Position numbers and translations under genes: made by a program. A stretch of DNA of 64,000 nucleotides from Synaphobranchus kaupii (lineage: Eukaryota > Chordata > Actinopteri > Anguilliformes > Synaphobranchidae): assembly GCA_029718625.1 (NCBI GenBank), contig CM056380.1:103297893-103361892 (forward strand), read 5' to 3'. Under the pieces are notes generated by a model. The model had not been told where the DNA came from and did no database searches. It saw nothing but the letters and a program-made list of their open reading frames with translations. Shown piece by piece: positions 1-11,585 of this stretch. Within the stretch, counting starts at the first letter, position 1, and each line of letters opens with the position of its first letter.

Positions 1-1010
1 TATCTCAGTGCACGCCGTCTCCCAGATCGCTTGATTTTCCAGCACGCTGATTCTGTTTAAAAGAACACAGTCTTCCATGAAAAATCAGGCAAATAAAAAG
101 GTGTAAAAAGTAAAATTCTGTGCCACACACACAAGCTTAATGGGCAACAGGACAGCAATACACTTTTATGTGTTTGGTTCATTTGGACAAGCAGTTTGCT
201 ATGGTACTGCGCTTTTATCATATGATATGTTACTTCAGTGTTATGAACAATGCAAGCATCAAGAAACAAGACGCATCAAAAAATTGATGGATAATACGCA
301 GTAAAATATATACTATAAAAATTGATGTTTTTATTGGTTTTGTAATTTAATTTGATGTTTCTGAAAGACACATTTTAGTAGTGAACCTATGGCATTAATA
401 TGAAAGGATTTCTTCTCTCATACTAGTTTGCTGTAAGGTGATGCTGTTTAGAAAAGCTATGGGCAGCTCATTGAATTGGTGTCTGTTCTGTAACAAGCTG
501 CTATCTCTAAGTTGTGCCCTCAGTTATAACTAATGGGTGCATCACAGAGCAGGAGAATCGATTCTGTAGAGTACCCCAAACATAAAGAAAGAGGTGGCAA
601 AAAGGTCATCTAGTTATCGTGAGAGCATTTGTAATTTGTGGATTATGAATTAAAAAAAGGAAGTCATAGTACAATAGATGTGAAATCTCTTCCCACATGA
701 AGTCTGAATTGGTAAAGTTCCGTACTGACTTTTTTTTCAATGGCTTCAGCAAAATGAAAGTGAATTGAGTCAGCACAGTGACATTTTCACAAACGTGCTG
801 TGCTGGTTCAACTGGTATGTCATGCTGGTTTAATTGTGAAAAGGAATTCAATGTGTCCGACTATCACTTTGCAATGTGAAATAAGTTCAAAACACCACTA
901 GACTCAAAGTGTGAGAGTGTTTTCACGCTTTGGACTAAAGATTCTGTAGTTTATGAGAAACTGTAGTATGTGTACGGTGATATGTGTCATCCCAGCAGGT
1001 ATCTGTGAGC
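1..1010. other. Upstream flank of bpi, no gene seen
   Basis: No coding exon, RNA gene or clear transposon could be supported here. The stretch is AT-rich and its reading frames are short. The bpi start codon follows at 1011, so the proximal promoter of that gene should lie in the last few hundred bases, but I see no clear TATA box. Confidence 0.5.
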
Positions 1011-4000
1011 ATGTTGGCTGTGTGGTGTGTGCTGGCTCTGCTGGTTCCCCTTCCCCTGTCTCAGAGTGCCAACCCTGGCGTCAAGGTCAGACTTACACAA
1101 AAAGGGCTGGAATATGGTAGGTGTTATGCTACAATACATTAACAAAACAGGAATGTCCTAGTGTGATATTGCAAAATGTCTAGAGTGTGGTACAGTCCAT
1201 TAACAAGAGAAATGTCTGGTGTAGAAGTATAGAAAGGTCTATAGTATAGTGCAGCAGAGTAACGACAGGAGTAATATATAGTATGGTGTTAAAATGTGGA
1301 AGAAAGCTCTGGAGTTCGATAGAGTGTAGTTGGTATTGGTTGGTTTGAGGAAATTTTGTGTAGGACATTCACTGATCTTTTGTGATGGGTTCAGCAGTAC
1401 ATAATCATGGCATAGCAAGTTCAGCAAAGCCTACTCTGACTTGAATATAATGCTTAATAAAACAGAGGTTGAATGATTCAGAGCATTCTCACAGCTGTAA
1501 CAATATTTCCAATCATTACTTTCACTGACACGGACAGAGGGGTACAAAAATACACTATCTAAAGTATAAGACAGAATGGGAAATGGGTCATTGGGTCACC
1601 TGAAACATGACTGAACCGGATCTGTTCTCTCTGCAGGCAGACAGTTAGGCATGGCTACTCTGCAGAGCAAGCTTAAGTCTATCAAGGTGCCTGACATGTC
1701 GGGGAAAGCGAGGGTGTCTCACATTGGTAAAGTCGAATACAGCATAACGGGGTGAGGGCACATTACACAAAGTGCTAGCCACTTCTCTTTTCCATTATTC
1801 ACCTGGTTTTATCTTCCATTATTCACCTGGGGACTTTTGGCTGGTTTGCTATACTTTGCATCTACTTCACTTCTCCACTGAAAGTGTTTCCATTTTGAAA
1901 TAATGTTGATTGCTTTATATTTAAGTAAGGTACTCACAAAAATAATTGTCTTCCATTGTATTACTACAAAAATATATTGTCATTACTATTATTATTATTA
2001 TTATTATTAATAATAATAACAATAATAATATTCATAATAATTGCATTTCTTTATCGCCTTTCATCTCATGATCTGAAGTCACTCAGAGTACTGAGAGTAG
2101 TAGTACTTGTAGTACTGTTGGCAACTTGGCTGGATGTCCATTCTCAAGCTTTGAGCTGCACTGCTGTGACTGATGCGTGCTGACATGCGTACCTCCTTCT
2201 CTAGGGTGCAGATTACTAACATTGGGCTGCCCACGTCCACCGTGGGGCTGGTGCCTGGCACTGGGGTCAGTCTGTCCATCGGGAATGCCTACATCAGTCT
2301 CCGTGGCAGATGGAAGGTCAAATTCCACAGGTTCTTGTGAGTGTCATTAGCACATTTTATACATGGTTCCACAGTAAAAGTAACATAGGACTCACCTGTC
2401 AGCAGAACAGCGGTGAAAAATGGACGGGAATGACTGATGTGCTCTTTCCCTCCCTCCTCGCTCCATTCAAACACAGAAAGCTCAGTGGCTCATTCGACCT
2501 GGCCGTGAGTGGACTGACTATCACCACGCAGATCAAACTGCAAAGCGACAAGACGGGACGGCCGGTCGTCAGCAGCGTCAACTGTGTGGCCCGCGTGGGC
2601 ACAGTCAAGATCAAGTTCCATGGCGGGGCCAGGTACTGGTTAATGGGACGTTCTCCTAGGTTTCACGACAGGGGCGTAGAAAAAGAAGTACAGTACTTCT
2701 TCAGATTACCTCATATTCAAAGTTCGGTTAATGCATTGGGAAATCTAGAATTACATCTTAATCATGTGAAAAGATAAGAATAAGCAGTGTTATAGTGTAA
2801 TCAAAAAACCGCATAGGGAAGAAATGCTTCCTCATATTTTTGTGTTCCCGTTTTTCAGCTGGCTGTACAACCTTTTCAGATCCTTCATTGAAAAGGCCTT
2901 TCGGAAAGCTCTAGAAAAGCAGGTGAGCATAACGTAAACGTCCTGGTCAGATCCAACAAGTTTCTCTCCAGTGTAAGAAGAGCAGTGAGGTCCCTAGAGA
3001 GCTGGCGAGTCAAAGTCAAAATTCAACTGAGTACCAGGCCATAGCCGCCAAATCAGCACTGTTTTGTTTCTCCAACGCACTGTTGATCATTTCAGATCTG
3101 CCCCCGGGTGGATGAGGCGGTATCCGACATGAACCCTCGCCTAAGAACTCTGAATGGTATGAGCTGCACAATTTGCTGTACTGAAGACATAGTTGATTAC
3201 AGCATGCTTCTGCTAAACAAAAAATAAAATTTTTCCAATCTAATCAAATTATAGGATCCATTGGTTTCTAGAATTAACAATAGAATCATGATGAAATGAG
3301 GAGGCAACAATAGATATGCATCATTTATTATTCATACAGAAGCCCTTCCTGAATTATGACCATAATCACTTTATCCGGCCAAGCTTAATTGCTCGGCTAG
3401 CGAGGCGCAGCATCTCACAGTTTCAAACTTTCTGCCACCTTCCAGTGCTCGCCAAAGTGGACAAGTTTGCGGAGATTGAATATTCCATGGTTGGATCTCC
3501 CGTCGTCGCAAAACAGTCCATTGATTTTGGCCTGAAGGTGAGCAGCGATCTTCCCACGTGCAATACGGGAATCAAGCATATTGCTTAACATTCCGGTTTC
3601 TCCCACCTTCGATAGCAAATGCTTACATATTGTACACCTATATATCATCATTAATAACAATAACAGCAACGCAAATTAAAAATCCACCGTCTTTCTGAAA
3701 GCCCAAGGTCGTTTTGGCACTGCACACGTTCTCCTGGAATGCATGTTTTAGTGCATCTCCCCCGTAATCCAACCAGCCATGTGAATGAGCTATCAGACGT
3801 CTGAGTACCTTATTATCTCTCTGCAGGGGCAGTTCTACAACATTGGAAAACATCAAGAACCTCCATTTGCTGCCCCGCCCTTCGCCCTGCCCGCCCAGAA
3901 CACCAACATGCTGTACATGGGATTGTCCTCCTTCACCGCCAACTCGGCGGGCTTCGTCTACAACAACGCCGGAGTCCTCAGCATCTATATCACAGACGAC

Positions 4001-6383
4001 ATGGTAAGAGCGCCTACCCTTGGCCAGCTCGATCTAGAGGGAACTCCACTAAAACCTTGGCTGCGTTACACTGGTTTGCCCTCTCTCCTGACAGATTCCC
4101 AAGAAATCACCCATCCGACTCACTACTAAGACATTCGGAGCCTTAATTCCCGAGGTTAGGAACACACGCCCACTCATTATTTTTTCAACATTTGTCCTCT
4201 TGTGGCGCAGACCTTGTGTGTGTGTCTGGGCTTAAAGTAAATTAGTGAATAACCAAAGTTACAAGCAAAGAGAAATAACCCCCCTGAAAGAACTGCAAAT
4301 ATTGCTAAACAACTGACTACTGTTTACAGATATAACTAGATAAATAAACATAGAAAACAAATTTTTTAAAAAACCTTAAATGCTAAATATCCTAAAACAC
4401 CTCTTCACATAGGTGCTGCTTAACATATGAGCATACCTAACATAAATGCTAAGCAACCTGCAGTAAGGCAATGCCCAATATGAGTGTTGTGGAAGAATTT
4501 AAGGATCTAGGTACAGTTTAAAAAATTATTTATAAAAAGTAGTAAGTGAATCTAACTAAGAGTTCCCTATTGGAATGCTTCTTGCTGTAGATCGCCGAGC
4601 GTTTTCCCAACCTGCCGATGAAGATTCTGGTGAAAACTGTCAAGGCCCCCAAGATCACCTTTGAGCCTGACAAGATGACCCTGCAGACAATGGGCTCTGT
4701 GACTGCCTACGTCATCCAGACTAACGGCACCCTGTACCCCCTCTTCGTCCTTAATGTGGTCAGTCCGGTCATAGGTGTCATAGCTACACATAGACCAGTG
4801 GTTCCTAAACTGAGACTCCCAAGACATCCCCAGCTAGGGGGATTTCAAAAATATTGACATATTCCCTGTGTAGTAGTATTGTGACTGTTGTAATGATCAA
4901 ATATGTACTGTATATTCTACTACTAAATAGCTATAGAGTGAGTTTATTTGAATGGTCCTTCATAACAACTGCGTAACCATTCATAAATGCTTATGTCAAT
5001 AAGCATAAATAAGCATAGGTGTGTTGTCACCACTGATGCAAAAAGTGACAGGCCATATGCCCATTTTTGTTTATTGATATAAGCATTTATAAATGCTTAT
5101 TTCATGCTTATAAATACTCTATGTAGTCCTTATGAATACATTCACAGAATGTTTCCTTATACAATAAAGATATACAGTGCAATCAAATCATCATTTGGAC
5201 ATGATTAAATCTTAGATTTTACAGGGTTGAAGGATTTGAATGTTGAAGCTGCTCCCTGCTGTCCACAGGACACCAGTGTTAGCGGCCATCCTTACATTAC
5301 GGGAGCGAAACTGGCCGGAACCGTGTCCCTCAACAAGTGAGTACACCGGTGTCTATACAAGAGAACGCTGTACAGCACACGGCTGCTTCACATGCCACAC
5401 AAAGAGAAATAAATGAAATAAACATGCGGATACAATAAGCTTGCTGTAATAATGTCTGATTCCCAGATTGTCCATTACTCTTGGCAAGAGCAATGTCGGC
5501 CCATTCCAGGTACAGCTAATCAGTCTTCCACATCTCTCAACATTTTTCTGCCAATTACTGCCATATGAGCACTGTAGTAATATTGTACGGTGTCATTTTC
5601 AGGTGAAATGGCTTGACAATATCCTCCTGCTGGTTCTGAAACTGGCTGTTATCCCCCAGGTCAACGGTAAGTGCAGAATTCTCTGCAGGACCTGTCTCAT
5701 TATACTCCTGAGAGTGAGTACACAGGGGGGGGAAGTAAAGACAAATCAATGTTTTTAGAAAGAAAGCAAACAACAGATGCACACAGTTCTGGTATCCAAA
5801 GAATGACACCAATAGAGCTACAAGGCCAGGGAACGCACCGCCTTTTTTGAATGAGCGCGTCATTGTTATCGCGAACGGCGAACGCATCAAACGGCAAACT
5901 CCTATGGCCATCCTGAACCGCCCAATGCGCGTGTGCGTTACTGCAGTGACCGTACAGAAGCTATGTCTCCCCACAGTTTCCTTGCAGAAGGGATTTCCTC
6001 TTCCAGCCCTCGACAAGATGAATCTGGTCAACGCTCAGCTGCGCGTTCTGAAGGTGAGGTCTAATGTCCACACAGTGGCTCTTCAACTGCGGCAATGTGC
6101 ACACTTAATCTTTATATACAGGACTGGACATCCATTTTAGGGTTTAGGGAAAAACTTTCACACGCACTGCACGAGACCACTCAATCACACGCTTCAGTAG
6201 CAAAAAGACTGCCGAAAGTCTAACCAAATTTGCTTTATCCTGAATTTATCTGACATTTCATGAAGATTAAAAGGAGAACATGAGATTCCCCTCTAAACAG
6301 AAATGTTTAATTGGATCTGTATTTGTCTCATTCTCCTCCAGGACTACATGCTGATTGGAACAGATGTTCGTTTTACACCATAA
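1011..6383 (+). CDS. bpi: BPI/LBP-type lipopolysaccharide-binding protein, complete, 15 exons
   Basis: Secreted innate-immunity protein of the BPI/LBP family, which binds bacterial lipopolysaccharide. Exons: 1011-1116, 1637-1751, 2205-2336, 2477-2632, 2859-2922, 3096-3156, 3446-3537, 3827-4003, 4095-4154, 4591-4758, 5269-5336, 5467-5509, 5603-5666, 5977-6053, 6342-6383. They join in one frame to 474 residues, against about 480 for mammalian BPI and LBP. The start gives a signal peptide (MLAVWCVLALLVPLPLSQS). The N-terminal barrel has RFLKLSGSFDL-type blocks, and Cys in SSVNC and KQICPRV match the conserved disulfide pair. The C-terminal barrel shows MLYMGLSSF, AGVLSIYITDDMIPK, LTTKTFG and SNVGPF. 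All introns are GT-AG; exon 9 uses a weaker GTTAGG donor. Fish carry one or few such genes, so BPI cannot be told from LBP by sequence alone. It is convergent with the cdk5rap1 relic downstream. Confidence 0.93.
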
Positions 6384-6602
6384 GCACCAAGGGACGTCAC
6401 CTCACCTGACCATAAACAATCCATTAAATCCGATTATTAATGTGAGCACTGTACTTAACGCTGTATTTCTGACTGTGCATTTTGATTATTTTTGAGATAA
6501 GAGGACAATTTATCAGAACCATAAATGTGGTACCTATTACTCTCATATTCATCTGCCGTAGCATAATGTTGACATTTGATTATTAGTGAGTACATTTGCG
6601 TG

Positions 6603-6608
6603 AATAAA
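6603..6608 (+). promoter_or_regulatory. bpi polyadenylation signal
   Basis: An AATAAA hexamer lies about 220 bases after the bpi stop codon. A second AATAAA follows near 6706. Either could end the bpi transcript; neither was tested against transcripts. Confidence 0.5.
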
Positions 6609-6729
6609 AACATATCTTCCTCTTCAAATGTGAGATCTTGCTGAACTTGTGCAGCTTTTTCCTACTAATTGGAACCTTTCTTAAATTCTTCTTACTTTTG
6701 TTCTTAATAAAAATTCAGATGAAAAACCC

Positions 6730-7496
6730 AATGTGACCTTCAATTTTGTGCGTATCCCAGGTGTATCAGATGATAAATGCCAATTGTTTGTAAATTTGTG
6801 CCTATTCATGTTGATTAGATCAGGAAATGCCCTAGCAATCCCGTAAAAGGCATTCCAACTGTAGGGTCGTGTGCAAACATCAGTAATTTATCGCTCTCCA
6901 CAAACGTATCTGTGCAGTCCCTAAAGACACACTATCTCTCTCATTCTGTTTAAATGCTCTGAAAATGAACCCGGTGCATTTTTTTGCTTAAATCAAGACA
7001 AGAACATTTAAAAATAACTGCCTAGTTCATCGGTTGAATAGCTTTAACATTTCCCATTGATCTTCACAGATGAGTAATAGTTGAAAAGTAATTATGCTCA
7101 ACTTTCTTACCAATAAACAAAAATGTCTGACTCAAATGTCCTTTGCAATCATACTGACCTCCGGCTTCAACATCAGTTCAGGCTCTTACAACGTCTGAAG
7201 ACAGGTCTGCAATTACGTTAAACTACCCTGATGCAAATATTTACCAGCAAATACAATGGTACACCAACGTACCCAGATCACACAAGCAGGATATTAAATA
7301 TATTATTATAGAAAAACAATATTTTCATGAGAGTAAACCCTGAATAGCAGAGCACGGAGATAAAACGGCAGTCCCTGGGCTGCTAAGACCAGTCTCTATC
7401 AGTGACATGTCATCCCACACAAAATGACTGCATATTTGATTGTCCAGTGTGAAGTAAGGCAGACAGGAGAGGAGGGCAGGAGATGGGAGGTTGAGG
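6730..7496. other. Intergenic stretch between bpi and the cdk5rap1 relic
   Basis: No gene, RNA or clear repeat could be supported. It separates the 3' end of bpi from the 3' end of the oppositely oriented cdk5rap1 relic. Confidence 0.4.
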
Positions 7497-7975
7497 TCAG
7501 CAGACCTCCATCTGGTCGTCTCGATAGTCCTGAGGAAGTACTTTTCCAGCGGATCTCAAAGAGGCGGGGCCAAGGGCGTGGCCTCTCAGGCTCTGAGAGC
7601 TGGCGGATGTGATCTGCATGAGAAACAGACTCTGCACCATTACCACACAACACAGAGCAAGGCCACAGGCTTCACAGCAGGGACTACAAGCAATGCACAA
7701 TTTACACAGTCCTTAGTTCAATGTGCCACACAATGTGTGTGTGTGTGTTGTCAAAAACAGTGTAATGTAATATGTCACTAAAGTATACTGATCTAATTTA
7801 TAAGTGTTTAATGTATATGAATATGGTTTGTGTGGTCACTTGCCCAGACAGTTTTACAGACGTTTATGATGACCTCCCAGCTTTACAAGGGCAAGTATAG
7901 GACATTTGTAAAAACATGATAACCCAAACAGCAGAAATCAAGTCATGAAATCTTGAGTCCAGCGACACAAATCTA

Positions 7976-9522
7976 CAAACCCCAATTCCAAAAAAGTTGG
8001 GACAGTGTATACAATGTAAATAAAAACAGAAAGCAATGATTTGCAAATCATTTTTGACCTGTATTCAATTGAAAACGGTAAGATATTTAATGTTTTAACT
8101 AATCAACTTTATTGTTTTTTGTAAATATACGCTCATTCTAAATTTGATTCCTGCCACACGTCCCAAAAAAGTTGGGATGGTGGCATGTTTACCACTGTGT
8201 TACATCACCTTTCTTTTTAACTACACTCAGTAATCTTTTGGGAACTTGGGACACCAATTGTTGTAGTTTTGAAAGCTGAATTTTTTCACATTCTTGCTTG
8301 ATATTAGACTTTAGCTGCTCAACAATACAGGGTCTCAGCGTTGTCTTATTTTGCACTTCATAATGTGCCACACGTTTTCAATGGGAGACAGGTCTGGACT
8401 GCAGGCAGGCCAGTCTAGCACCCGCACTCTCTGACGACGAAGCCACACTGTTGTAACACGTGCAGAATGTGGCTTGGCATTGTCTTATTGAAATAAGCAG
8501 GGACTTCCCTGAAAAAGACATTGTCTAGATGGCAGCATATGTTGCTCCAAAATGCATATGTACCCTTCAGCATGAATGGTGCCTTCACAGATGTGCAAGT
8601 TACCCATGCCATAGGCAATAACACACCCCGATACCATGACAAACGCTGGACGGAGAACACGACGTCCATTATTTCCAAAAACATTTTGAAAGGTGCATGG
8701 ACTCATTAGACCACAGCACACGTTTCCACTTTGCCTCAGTCCATCTCAGATGAGCTTGAGCCCAAAGACGTCAGCAGCGTTTCTGGACATTGTTGATATA
8801 TGGCTTACGCTTTGCATAGTAGAGTCTTAACTTGCATTTGTAGATGCAGCGACGAACTGTGTTTCCTGACAACGGTTTTCCGAAGTATTCCCGAGCCCAT
8901 GTGGTTATATTCATTACAGAAGCATGTCGGTTTTTAATGCAGTGCCGTCTGAGGGATCGAAGGTCACAGGCATTCATTATTGGCTTTCGGCCTTACCCTT
9001 TACGCACTGAGATTTCTCCAGATTCTCTGAATATTTTAATAACATTATGGACTGTAGATGGTGAAATCCCTAAATTCCTTGCAATCGTGCATTGAGAAAG
9101 TTGTTCTTAAACTGTTGGGACTGTTCGCTCGCGCAGTTTTTTGCAAAGTGGCGAACCTCGACCCATCCTGGCTCCTAAACGCCCGAGCCTTTTATACCCA
9201 GTTATGATAGCATCACCTGTTACCTATTCACCCGTTTACCTGTGGAATGTTCCAAACAGGTGTTTTTTGAAAATTCCACAACCTTCCCAGCCCTTTTTTT
9301 TTTTTGCCCCTGTCCCAACCTTTTTGGAACGTGTTGCAGGCACCAAATTCAGAATTAGCATATATTTACGAAAATCAATAAAGTTGATTAGGTAAAACAT
9401 TACATATCTTTTCTTTGTACTGTTTTCAATTAAATATACGTAAAAGATAATTTACAAATCACTGCGTTCTTCTTTTATTTGCATTTTACATACTGTCCCA
9501 TCTTTTTTGCAGTTGAGGTTTG
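7976..9522 (-). mobile_element. Tc1/mariner transposon, degenerate, about 1.55 kb
   Basis: The left end CAAACCCCAATTCC and the right end (reverse complement CAAACCTCAACTGC) form inverted terminal repeats. TA dinucleotides flank both ends at 7974-7975 and 9523-9524, as expected for Tc1/mariner. Between them the minus strand encodes Tc1-type transposase pieces in shifted frames: a DLRSLRRHC helix-turn-helix part, an ESTFQ-type catalytic stretch near 8.6-8.7 kb and a RPCIVEQLKSNI part near 8.3 kb. The frames are broken, so it cannot mobilise itself. It lies where the missing cdk5rap1 exons should be. Confidence 0.85.
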
Positions 9523-10053
9523 TATACTGTCTATGACTCAACAAAAATGACAAATAATATCTTAAGTACGACATTGCATATTTCAAAAATGTATTATACT
9601 TATTATATAAATCTGACATGAGCATGAATATGGTCCATACGCATATTCTAAGATTTCAAGTGAAGAAATCCTCCATATGAGGTATGACTGGCGGAGCATG
9701 TGTTTGAGCCTCAGTTTTAGACTCTGCACATACAGAGCCAAGGGAGAAACTCTACAGTGAGAAGGAACTGTATTTGAAACAGTAGCAACCTCTCCCAGGC
9801 TTGGTGGTGCAAGACTCACATAAAAGCACTGTGGCCCTGTGGGGTGTGGTGGACCGGCATGACATCAGCGTAGGTTTCCTCCAGAGACAGAAGGACATTG
9901 CTCGCCCGCTGGCCACCGTGGGCCAAGGCCAGGAGGCGAGGGAGGTCTCGGTATGCATCTGGGCCGGCCAGAACATCCACCAGCTTCTCCCGCTCTAGGA
10001 GCTCTGTCTTCAGCCGCTCTGCCATGCAACCTACATGCAAAAACACAAATGCG

Positions 10054-10056
<3 letters not shown>

Positions 10057-10107
<51 letters not shown>
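10057..10107. repeat. (AC)n microsatellite
   Basis: About 25 AC units lie just upstream, in minus-strand terms, of the 9820-10030 exon of the cdk5rap1 relic. On that strand the repeat reads (TG)n close to the 3' splice site. Confidence 0.95.
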
Positions 10108-10109
<2 letters not shown>

Positions 10110-10795
10110 GTTAAAACACAATAGTAAGCAACATAAACATCAACCTATGGTCTCAAACATTTTGATTCAGGGAGGCACAGATTTATTTAGGTAGATTAGA
10201 AAATCCGGCAGCAGCTTACTGACCTAAAACTCCTATTTTAAGTGGGCCATGGACCTTGGACCTTCTCTTTTTCATATATGTCAGCTGTTGCAGTCTGTTC
10301 CATATGGTCTGCTCTGCTTTCTCCCTGTCAGTGTCAAAACACCACAAACAGTGCTATATCTGCATGGGTGCCAAGACCATGACATAAATATGAGTATGTT
10401 TTCTTAAAAAAATACTTTAATACATTTTCACAAACCTCACTGAGCAAGTAACAAGAAGTATAACATCAGCCTGGAAAGAGAAGTTTTTGTTATTGTAAAT
10501 CATACAGAAAATATTGCACAGCTCCCCCCCCCCCCCCAAAAAAAATAATAATAATAAGACTAAAATAATAATAATAATAATTTGCTAGTAAGCCCCCTCC
10601 CAACAAAAATATTATTATTATTATTTACTTTTTATAATTATTCCTTGGTACAAATACCTGTGAAAGTTCACTCGTACGCAAGTATCCTTTTCTCTGCAGA
10701 ATGGACCAGGCAATCTAGGTATCATTCACATTCATCTGACAGCCATAGGTTTCAAAGTACACTGAAAGATAACATGCAGTACTTTAGAAACATAT

Positions 10796-11204
10796 TGTGG
10801 CGGCCTGGGGATTGTCAACTGGCCAGCTAGGACCGGTCGATGTGTAGATAATTGTAAATAACGTGCTGTGTGTGTTTTAACTGTTGTTAGCTTGTTAGCC
10901 GCGTATTGTGTTAATCGTAAACTTTAAACGTAACTGTAAACTTTAACTGTCGTTTAACTGTAACCTAGTGGCTGTGTTATGTGTGGCTGTGATTGGCTAG
11001 GAATGTGTAAGTGTGTGCGCCAATCACAGCCGACTAGTTCAGATATAAGGCAGTAACGTTACCTGAAGCGATTCGTGGTAGTAGTAAAAGTGTTTCCAAG
11101 CTGTGAACAGCAGTCACCAATAAAACGAAGCCCGGCTACGAGCGATTCGATACTGCAAGCCGCTGTCTCCCTCCCTCCCTCCCTCATTCTCCGCGCTCGC
11201 TACA
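10796..11204 (+). mobile_element. Candidate solo LTR, 409 bp
   Basis: The segment begins TGTGGCGGCC and ends CGCTCGCTACA, giving TG...CA ends. The four bases ATAT occur immediately before it (10792-10795) and after it (11205-11208), as a short target duplication would. Inside are a TATA-like GATATAAGG near 11042 and an AATAAA near 11120, in the order expected of an LTR with promoter and polyadenylation signal. No internal retroelement coding region is present, so it would be a recombined solo LTR. It lies in the first retained intron of the cdk5rap1 relic. Confidence 0.6.
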
Positions 11205-11585
11205 ATATCACAATTATCCACAGTAATAAGACAATACACAATAGACGAATTCGAAAATACACAGTAGATATAAGTACGGCAGCATCACTTAATTTTGTTT
11301 TATTGTTTTCGATGGAAAACTAATATCTACAAAGAAATTCTAAAGTATTTGGAACGGTTTGCTATGGAGGCTTGCTAACCTTTTCTTGAATTTCCAATAT
11401 GTGGGTCATCGGGAAGATAGGACTGTGTGTCCTTAACATGTCCATCTTGAACTTCGGGGGTCTTTTCTCTGGGAGAAGCATCCTTAATAAAGTCCTTAAA
11501 TCTTGGACCTGTAGCAAGTTTACTTTTGAACATACTGGCGCTAGTCGATCTTTCACCGTCTCCGGTAGGAGGAATTGAGCCAGGG

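Larger units (their letters stand above)
7497..11585 (-). pseudogene. cdk5rap1: cdk5rap1 relic: N-terminal exons and last exon, radical-SAM exons missing
   Basis: CDK5RAP1 is the mitochondrial radical-SAM methylthiotransferase that modifies tRNA (MiaB family). Minus-strand pieces, in order: 11380-11585 (TGPRFKDFIKDAS, N-terminal region; start uncertain), 10658-10761 (VYFETYGCQMNVNDT, first MTTase-domain Cys), 10436-10470 (ADVILLVTCSV), 10224-10324 (REKAEQTIWNRL), 9820-10030 (GCMAERLK, then [14 protein letters not shown] and [12 protein letters not shown]), and 7497-7613 (ITSASSQSLRGHAL, C-terminal tail). Splice phases agree across the N-terminal exons. Two defects are visible. In the second piece a TAG at 10715-10717 sits where the family has Glu. 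The exons for the CxxxCxxC radical-SAM domain and most of the TRAM domain, roughly 330 residues, are absent between 9820 and 7613. That gap holds a Tc1 element; a solo LTR lies in the first intron. I call it non-functional. A truncated transcript cannot be excluded. Confidence 0.85.

Noticed and set aside
9816..10121. Open frame with a poly-Cys-Val start upstream of the GCMAERLK exon
   Set aside because: The start is the (TG)n microsatellite in the intron; only the 9820-10030 part is real exon sequence.
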